From an uncultured Lachnospiraceae bacterium (GTDB lineage Bacteria; Bacillota; Clostridia; Lachnospirales; Lachnospiraceae): a stretch of 11,701 nucleotides of DNA. The stretch is from contig CACZOG010000080.1 in assembly GCA_902782715.1 (NCBI GenBank), positions 1 to 11,701 on the forward strand, in the 5' to 3' direction. Below are positions 6,665-11,701 of the stretch, piece after piece. The notes under the pieces are model-generated. The model saw only the letters and a program-made list of their open reading frames with translations, did not search any database and had not been told where the DNA came from. Every line of letters starts with the position of its first letter. The stretch's first letter is position 1. The translations under genes were made by a program, and so were the position numbers.

Positions 6665-7456
6665 ATGCCTTTTTGTCCTAAATGTAAAACAGAATACAGA
6701 GACGGTTTTACGATCTGCGCTGATTGTAAAATCCCTCTGGTCAGCTCTCTTGAAAAAGCTGATCTAAGTGAAATAAGCGAAAGTTCGTATTCGGTAGACG
6801 AAGAAGTGTTCCCAGATTCCGCACTTTCCGAAGCAGTTACCGTATCCGAAAAGGATTTCAGTAACTTAAAGCTCGTATCCGACGAAGACGAGGAAGAAGA
6901 AACTCTCGATTTAAGTCATGATGATGGGCCTACCGAAGAAGAAGCGGAAAAGATAAAAGCCGAAGCTGTAAGAAGAATCGCTTACAAACCTTCCAAGGAA
7001 TATGTTTCCAAGGATGAAAAAGCTTCAGAACTTTTATCGTCGGGATTTATGCTTACGATCCTCGGTGTACTCGGATGTACATTTATTGTACTTTTAATGC
7101 TCGGAGTATTTCCTTTTAAGGTAAGAGGACTGGTAAGTTATATCATTGACGGTATTTTGTGCCTTTTCTTTGCTTCATTCATTTACTTCGGAATCAACAG
7201 TTTCTTCAGATATTCCAAAGTCAAGAAGGAAGCATCTGCAGAAAGTGAAGAGAATAAGGAATTTGAAGAATGGTTCAGAAATAAGTTCACCAAAGAGTTT
7301 GTCGACAGCGACCTTGCGATCACCGAAGACGAACAGAACAATTATTTCTTAAGAAATGCCAAGATCAGATACTTTATCGCACAGGAATATCCCGATATGG
7401 ATGAAGATTACCTTGATTCTTTTATCGATAAAGTTTATGAGGAAATCTTTGAATGA
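6665..7456 (+). CDS. Zinc-ribbon protein with two membrane helices, function unknown
   Basis: A 263-residue protein I cannot assign to a named function. The N-terminus is a zinc ribbon (Cys4, Cys7, Cys18, Cys21; FCPKCKTEY, then CADCKIPLV). A long acidic, low-complexity linker follows (about 30-100, with DEDEEEE near 73-79). Two hydrophobic helices at about 127-149 and 157-181 probably form a hairpin, leaving both ends in the cytoplasm. The charged C-terminal domain (195-263) contains EEWFRNKF (201-208) and ends DSFIDKVYEEIFE. AAAGGAAA (6651-6658), within the end of nfnB, is the ribosome site. The stop overlaps the rlmH start (ATGA), so the two are translationally coupled. It resembles the 536-residue protein upstream of nfnA in having ribbon, charged linker and membrane part, but lacks the TPR and beta domains. 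A cytoplasmic-face membrane adaptor is only a guess. Confidence 0.8.
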   Translation: MPFCPKCKTEYRDGFTICADCKIPLVSSLEKADLSEISESSYSVDEEVFPDSALSEAVTVSEKDFSNLKLVSDEDEEEETLDLSHDDGPTEEEAEKIKAEAVRRIAYKPSKEYVSKDEKASELLSSGFMLTILGVLGCTFIVLLMLGVFPFKVRGLVSYIIDGILCLFFASFIYFGINSFFRYSKVKKEASAESEENKEFEEWFRNKFTKEFVDSDLAITEDEQNNYFLRNAKIRYFIAQEYPDMDEDYLDSFIDKVYEEIFE

Positions 7457-7932
7457 ATATAAGTATTGTCTGCGTCGGAAAGATCAAGGAAAAGTATTTT
7501 CGCGATGCTGTGGATGAGTATGTAAAAAGACTCTCAAAATTCGCTAAAATCTCTGTTTTCGAAGTCGATGACGAAGAAACACCTGCAAATGCAAGTGCCA
7601 AGGAAGAAGAAATCATAAAAGATAAAGAAGCAGAGAGGATAATCAAGAAAATACCTTCGAATTCTTATCTTATCACTCTTGAGATTGACGGCAGAAAATA
7701 CGATTCTGTTTCTTTTGCAAAAAGGATCAATTCGCTTTGCGTAAAAGGAAACAGCAGTCTTTGTTTTGTTATCGGTGGATCCCTGGGGCTTTCCGATAAG
7801 ATTAAGAAAATGTCGGATGAAAAGATATCGTTTTCAGATATGACTTTTCCTCACCAGTTAATGAGAGTCATTTTATCCGAACAGATTTACAGAGCTTTTA
7901 AGATAATCAATAACGAACCTTATCATAAATAA
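7453..7932 (+). CDS. rlmH: 23S rRNA (pseudouridine1915-N3)-methyltransferase RlmH
   Basis: RlmH methylates N3 of pseudouridine 1915 in helix 69 of 23S rRNA, using S-adenosylmethionine, on assembled 70S ribosomes. The 159-residue length is typical of the family. It is a SPOUT (trefoil-knot) enzyme: the knot region is visible as FVIGGSLGLS (105-114), the helix FPHQLMRVILSEQIYRAFKI spans 132-151, and the C-terminus ends in the diagnostic YHK (157-159). The N-terminus MNISIVCVGKIKE also matches. The ATG overlaps the upstream stop as ATGA; GAGG at 7439-7442 lies 10 bases before it, so initiation probably leans on coupling. The flippase gene follows 15 bases after the stop. A standard housekeeping gene. 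Confidence 0.97.
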   Translation: MNISIVCVGKIKEKYFRDAVDEYVKRLSKFAKISVFEVDDEETPANASAKEEEIIKDKEAERIIKKIPSNSYLITLEIDGRKYDSVSFAKRINSLCVKGNSSLCFVIGGSLGLSDKIKKMSDEKISFSDMTFPHQLMRVILSEQIYRAFKIINNEPYHK

Positions 7933-7947
7933 GGGAAAGAACGAGAA

Positions 7948-9606
7948 ATGTCAGACAAAAAGAAAATTGCCAAAGGTCTGGTGGTTCAGGGTTCTATACT
8001 TGCAATTGCAGGAATACTCTGCAGAGTGATCGGCATTGCAAGAAGGATTCCTTTGACCAATATCATAGGCGATACGGGAAACGGCTATTATGCCGGAGCT
8101 TACGAATTTTATTCGATAATCCTTATTTTATCGTCATACAGTTTACCTTCGGCTGTAAGTAAATTAATTGCACAGAGGCAGAGCAGAGGGCAGTATAAAA
8201 AGATGCAGAAAGTATTCAAAGGCGCTCTGCTTTTTGCAGTTATATCGGGAGGCTTTTTCAGCCTTATTGTTTTTATATTTGCAGACTTTTTTGCCACAAC
8301 TGTAATGGGCGAACCCATGAGTACCATGGCTTTGAGAGTTCTGGCTCCTACCATATTTGTAGTTGCTTTAATGGCTGTATTCAGAGGCTATTTTCAGGGA
8401 CTCGGAGTAATGCATTTTACCGCGTTATCCCAGTTATTCGAACAGATAATACTTGTTATCGTTTCACTTATATGTGCCAAATTCCTTTTCGGAGTCGGTG
8501 AAAAATGCGGCAATCTTATGATGAATGCCAATTATGCACCGTCTTTGGGTGCTGCGGGTGCTACAATAGGCTGCGGTGTCGGTGCTCTCGCAGGTCTTTG
8601 TCTGATGCTTTACTTTTACATGCATAACAAGAATGCGATAGAAAAGCGTATTATTGCCGATACTTCAAAGAATAAAGATACTTTTATTGATGTTCTCATC
8701 CTTATCATCAGAACTGCGATCCCTATGATCCTCTGTTCGGTAATGTACAATATCTGCGGAGTTGTGGATCAGTCAGTTTATAACCATCATATGATAAGGA
8801 TCGGAGAAGAGGATTTAAAATCATTTTACTGGGGTGTTTATTCGGGCAAGTTTAAACTTATGATCACGCTTCCGATCGCACTTGCAAATGCCATGTGTTC
8901 GGCGATCATACCTTCTTTGACAGGCAGTATCGAAAATAAGGATTATGTATCTGCAAGAAGTAAAATGGCGACAGTCATACGTGTAACGATGATCATTTCC
9001 ATTCCATCGGCATTCGGACTTGCTATCTTAGGAAAACCCATAATTTCGTTACTTTTTAACGGTGAGATAGATCTTGCGGCGATTATGCTTTTATACGGTT
9101 CGATAAGCGTTATATTCTTTTCATTATCAACGCTCGGCAACGGTATTTTACAGGGCCTTAACAAGTTAAAAACACCGGTTTTGAATTCGCTTATAGCATT
9201 TGTGCTTCATTTCCTTTCACTTTTACTTATGCTTAAAGTTTTCAAAATGGGAATTCATTCCGTTGTAGTTGCCAACTGTCTTTTCGCAGTATTTGTATCT
9301 GTACTTAACCATCTGGCGATCTACAGGACTATCGGATATAAACAGGAACTTAAACAGACATTTATTATTCCTTTGATCTCAAGCTCGATAATGGGACTCA
9401 TCGTATTTGCGTTTTATATGATCTTCTCGAGGATCATCCCGTATCAGGCTGCTTTATTTATTGATATTGCACTGGCTGTTGTAGTTTATTTCACGGCCCT
9501 GACACTGCTTAAAGGAATAAATGAATATGACTTGTCGTTAATTCCGTTCGGCTCGAAAATATACAGGGTTTTAAGAAAGATCGGAATATATAAAGACGAA
9601 GAATAA
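7948..9606 (+). CDS. MOP-family lipid flippase (YtgP/MurJ- or SpoVB-like polysaccharide biosynthesis protein)
   Basis: A 552-residue polytopic membrane protein with about 14 hydrophobic helices, roughly at 11-31, 52-74, 91-111, 129-149, 162-182, 199-225, 247-270, 303-325, 343-362, 376-398, 411-430, 437-459, 471-493 and 498-521. The first half carries the pattern of the Gram-positive YtgP/SpoVB group: an early ILCRVIGIARRIPLTNIIG block (23-41), an AYEFYSIILI stretch (51-60), LPSAVSKLIA (66-75), and RGYFQGLGVMHFTALSQLFEQ-like residues at 146-166. YtgP works as a lipid II flippase (MurJ role); SpoVB is a sporulation relative. The 552-residue length is nearer YtgP, so export of peptidoglycan precursor is the likelier job, but the two cannot be separated firmly here. 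The ribosome site is weak (GGGAAAG, about 10 bases from the ATG). Confidence 0.88.
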   Translation: MSDKKKIAKGLVVQGSILAIAGILCRVIGIARRIPLTNIIGDTGNGYYAGAYEFYSIILILSSYSLPSAVSKLIAQRQSRGQYKKMQKVFKGALLFAVISGGFFSLIVFIFADFFATTVMGEPMSTMALRVLAPTIFVVALMAVFRGYFQGLGVMHFTALSQLFEQIILVIVSLICAKFLFGVGEKCGNLMMNANYAPSLGAAGATIGCGVGALAGLCLMLYFYMHNKNAIEKRIIADTSKNKDTFIDVLILIIRTAIPMILCSVMYNICGVVDQSVYNHHMIRIGEEDLKSFYWGVYSGKFKLMITLPIALANAMCSAIIPSLTGSIENKDYVSARSKMATVIRVTMIISIPSAFGLAILGKPIISLLFNGEIDLAAIMLLYGSISVIFFSLSTLGNGILQGLNKLKTPVLNSLIAFVLHFLSLLLMLKVFKMGIHSVVVANCLFAVFVSVLNHLAIYRTIGYKQELKQTFIIPLISSSIMGLIVFAFYMIFSRIIPYQAALFIDIALAVVVYFTALTLLKGINEYDLSLIPFGSKIYRVLRKIGIYKDEE

Positions 9607-9610
9607 AAGA

Positions 9611-11215
9611 ATGATAAAGATTGAATCCGTTAAAATAAGTGCAAAAAAGAAGACAGATCTGAAAGAATCCCTTATTAAAAAATATGGCGTAAGGAGTGAG
9701 ATCAAAGATTTCCGTATTCTTAAGAAATCACTTGATGCAAGAAAAAAATCGGATATCAATTTCATTTATTCTTTCGGTTTAAAGCTTGACGATAAAGAAG
9801 AACGATTTCTTTTAAAGAAATATAACAATATAACTGAGTTGATCGAAAAACCATATAAGGTTCCTTTTAATAATTCTTCCGAGAGCTCAAATAATGTTGT
9901 TGTCGGAATGGGACCTGCGGGGTTATTCAGTGCGTATGTGCTTTCCGAAGCCGGAATGAACGTAACTGTCATAGACCGCGGAAGGAAAGTAGAAGACAGG
10001 ATCGAAGACGTAGAAAACTTCTGGAATAATGAGATCCTTGATTCTGAATCAAATGTTCAGTTCGGCGAAGGCGGTGCCGGAACTTTTTCGGACGGAAAAC
10101 TTAATACGGGAATCAAAGACAAAGAAGGAAGAATTGATTTTATCCTTCGGACATTTGTTAAATTCGGAGCGCATGAGGACATCTTATACGATTCCAAGCC
10201 TCATATCGGAACCGATGTTTTAAGAGAAGTTATAAAGAATTTAAGATCATATCTTGAAGAAAAAGGTGTTAAATTCTTCTTTTCAACAAAGTTTATTTCT
10301 TTCGAGAGCAAAGACGGTGAAGTAACTTCCCTGAAAGTTGCAGATCTCGAAAATAACACAGAGTATTCGATGGAATGCGATAATCTTATCCTTGCGATAG
10401 GTCACAGTGCAAGAGATACGTTCGAGTACTTAAACGGAAGATTGAATATGACACCCAAAGCATTTGCAATGGGCTTCAGGGTCATTCATAAACAGGCGTT
10501 TATAGACGCTGCACAGTACGGTGATGATTACCGGGATCTATACGAAGAACTCGATCCGTCGCCATATAAATTAACTTATAATTCCAAAGAACGAGGAGTG
10601 TATTCTTTCTGCATGTGCCCCGGAGGTTATGTAGTTAATGCCTCAAGCGAAAAAGGCCGGCTTTGTGTTAACGGAATGAGTGATCACAAGAGAGATTCCG
10701 GATTTGCAAATTCGGCAATCATCGTTCAGATAAAAGAAGACGATCTTAAAAAAGATGATGTCTTTTACGGAATGAATCTTCAGCGGGTAGTTGAAGAAAA
10801 TGCATATAAAACAGGAAACGGACTTATTCCGATATGTACCTTTAAAGAATTTGTTGAATCGTTTGGTCATCATAGCGGTTTATCATTTGACGAAGAATTC
10901 GATTGCGAAAATGCTTTTAAGGGAAAATTCATAAAAGCAGATTTAAAAGATATTTTTCCTGATTTTATAGCGGAGTCTTTTATCGAAGGGATGCTTGATT
11001 TTGAAAAGAAAATAAAAGGATTTGCAAAAAGTAATCCTGTAATCGCCGCTGTCGAAGCGAGAAGTTCATCACCTGTTAAGATAATTAGAGATGATACGCT
11101 TCAAAGTAATATTAAGGGCATTTACCCATGCGGAGAAGGTGCAGGATACGCAGGCGGAATAATATCAGCGGCAGTAGACGGAATCAAATGTGCCGAGAGG
11201 ATCATAGTATCATAA
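9611..11215 (+). CDS. COG2509-type FAD-dependent dehydrogenase, substrate unknown
   Basis: A 534-residue soluble flavoprotein of the conserved but uncharacterised family often labelled NAD(P)/FAD-dependent oxidoreductase. Residues 1-95 are a Lys-rich N-terminal domain (MIKIESVKIS start, YGVRSEIKDFRILKKSLDAR at 25-44) typical of the family. The FAD Rossmann motif GMGPAG is at 99-104, with the acidic strand end VIDRG at 120-124. Family blocks follow: FGEGGAGTFSDGKLNTG (151-167), LAIGHSARDTF (261-271), AMGFRV (286-291), GVYSFCMCPGGYVVNAS (329-345) and the C-terminal FAD block GIYPCGEGAGYAGGI (503-517). No reaction has been firmly assigned as far as I know. The gene begins 4 bases after the flippase stop with no clear ribosome site, only GAAGA-like bases overlapping that stop, so translation is probably coupled. 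CxC at 334-336 is a possible redox pair. Confidence 0.87.
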   Translation: MIKIESVKISAKKKTDLKESLIKKYGVRSEIKDFRILKKSLDARKKSDINFIYSFGLKLDDKEERFLLKKYNNITELIEKPYKVPFNNSSESSNNVVVGMGPAGLFSAYVLSEAGMNVTVIDRGRKVEDRIEDVENFWNNEILDSESNVQFGEGGAGTFSDGKLNTGIKDKEGRIDFILRTFVKFGAHEDILYDSKPHIGTDVLREVIKNLRSYLEEKGVKFFFSTKFISFESKDGEVTSLKVADLENNTEYSMECDNLILAIGHSARDTFEYLNGRLNMTPKAFAMGFRVIHKQAFIDAAQYGDDYRDLYEELDPSPYKLTYNSKERGVYSFCMCPGGYVVNASSEKGRLCVNGMSDHKRDSGFANSAIIVQIKEDDLKKDDVFYGMNLQRVVEENAYKTGNGLIPICTFKEFVESFGHHSGLSFDEEFDCENAFKGKFIKADLKDIFPDFIAESFIEGMLDFEKKIKGFAKSNPVIAAVEARSSSPVKIIRDDTLQSNIKGIYPCGEGAGYAGGIISAAVDGIKCAERIIVS

Positions 11216-11267
11216 AGATCATTTGTATGTTTAATATATTTAGAAATATTTTTCAGAGGTCATAAAA
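11216..11267 (+). promoter_or_regulatory. AT-rich spacer before proB, possible weak promoter or attenuator
   Basis: These 52 bases are the longest spacer in the window. They hold TATATT at 11235-11240 without a good -35, and TTGTAT (11223-11228) with TATTTT (11247-11252) 18 bases on, both weak promoter matches. ATATTT (11236-11241) and AAATAT (11244-11249) can pair across AG and are followed by four T, a hairpin too weak for a confident terminator. AGAGG (11255-11259) is the proB ribosome site, 8 bases before the ATG. Confidence 0.25.
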
Positions 11268-11701
11268 ATGAATTACAGAGATGCGATTAAAGATAAAAAA
11301 AGAGTTGTTGTAAAGATCGGTTCTTCGAGCCTTACACATCCCGAAACAGGCGGAATTGATTATACGAGACTTGAAACACTCGTCAGGGAACTCTGCAACA
11401 TCCGTAACAGCGGAAAAGATGTTGTTCTGGTTTCTTCGGGAGCTATTTCCGTTGGTAAAAGAGCAGTTCACATTAAGGATGCTAAACAGGATATTGCGAC
11501 AAAACAGGCCTGTGCGGCTATCGGTCAGTCCAGACTTATGATGGTATATCAGAAGATCTTTGCGGAATACAATCAGGTATGTGCTCAGGTTCTTATGACT
11601 AAGGATACGATCACAAATGACGTAAGCAGAAAGAATGCTCACAATACATTCCAGAAACTCCTTGAACTCGGAGTTATACCTATCGTTAATGAAAACGATA
11701 C
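11268..11701 (+). CDS. proB: Glutamate 5-kinase, N-terminal part (cut by the window edge)
   Basis: The frame is open from the ATG at 11268 through 144 full codons to the window end, so this is roughly the first half of a protein usually 260-370 residues long. ProB phosphorylates glutamate with ATP, the first and usually proline-inhibited step of proline synthesis, making the substrate for the NADPH-dependent ProA. Amino acid kinase motifs are visible: VVVKIGSSSLT (13-23) for ATP phosphate binding, VVLVSSGAISVGK (53-65) for the substrate loop, the conserved QACAAIGQ (81-88), and AQVLMTKDTITNDVSRKNAH (104-123) leading to PIVNENDT. The C-terminal half, any PUA domain, and a downstream proA are outside the window. 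It follows the FAD gene by 52 AT-rich bases, so it may have its own promoter. Confidence 0.96.
   Translation, partial: MNYRDAIKDKKRVVVKIGSSSLTHPETGGIDYTRLETLVRELCNIRNSGKDVVLVSSGAISVGKRAVHIKDAKQDIATKQACAAIGQSRLMMVYQKIFAEYNQVCAQVLMTKDTITNDVSRKNAHNTFQKLLELGVIPIVNEND

Noticed and set aside
11253..11642. Open frame of 129 codons on the minus strand opposite proB
   Set aside because: The plus strand encodes clear glutamate 5-kinase motifs throughout; the minus frame is a shadow.
1..11701. Mobile element, prophage, CRISPR, toxin-antitoxin or defence system
   Set aside because: No transposase, integrase, direct-repeat array, tRNA or phage-like gene was seen; gene content and codon style are uniform core chromosome.

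Overview
The window reads as a core chromosomal segment of an anaerobic, low-to-mid-GC Firmicute of the class Clostridia. Lachnospiraceae (Butyrivibrio/Roseburia-like) is my best guess. The grounds are a formate-tetrahydrofolate ligase next to FolD, a two-subunit NfnAB-type flavin/iron-sulfur transhydrogenase, an FtsK/SpoIIIE translocase, a SpoVB/YtgP-type flippase, strong AGGAGG-like ribosome binding sites and AGA-rich arginine usage. The family assignment is inference; no rRNA or other direct marker is present.

All eleven genes lie on the + strand, packed head to tail. In order: the C-terminal end of an FtsK/SpoIIIE translocase (1-156); fhs (192-1859) and folD (1870-2712), the folate one-carbon pair; a 536-residue membrane protein with zinc ribbon, TPR and chitobiase-C-like domains (2754-4364); nfnA (4387-5274) and nfnB (5274-6662); a 263-residue zinc-ribbon protein with two membrane helices (6665-7456); rlmH (7453-7932); a 14-helix MOP-family flippase (7948-9606); a COG2509-type FAD-dependent protein of unknown role (9611-11215); and the first 144 codons of proB (11268 to the window edge). 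No stretch over 300 bases lacks a gene. The longest spacers are 52, 41 and 35 bases, and none holds a convincing GC-rich terminator.

Fhs and FolD interconvert formate, 10-formyl-, methenyl- and methylene-tetrahydrofolate, with NADP(H) as the usual FolD cofactor. NfnAB links NADH, NADPH and reduced ferredoxin. Together with NADPH-consuming proline synthesis (ProB starts that pathway), the segment is plausibly tied to NADPH and one-carbon supply. RlmH (ribosome maturation), the flippase (envelope) and FtsK (chromosome segregation) are growth-linked housekeeping genes.

I found no mobile element, CRISPR array, RNA gene, phage gene or defence system. The least explained items are the two zinc-ribbon membrane proteins on either side of nfnAB, the Cys/His-rich tail of NfnA, the COG2509 protein, and intragenic inverted repeats in nfnA and nfnB that could form alternative hairpins.
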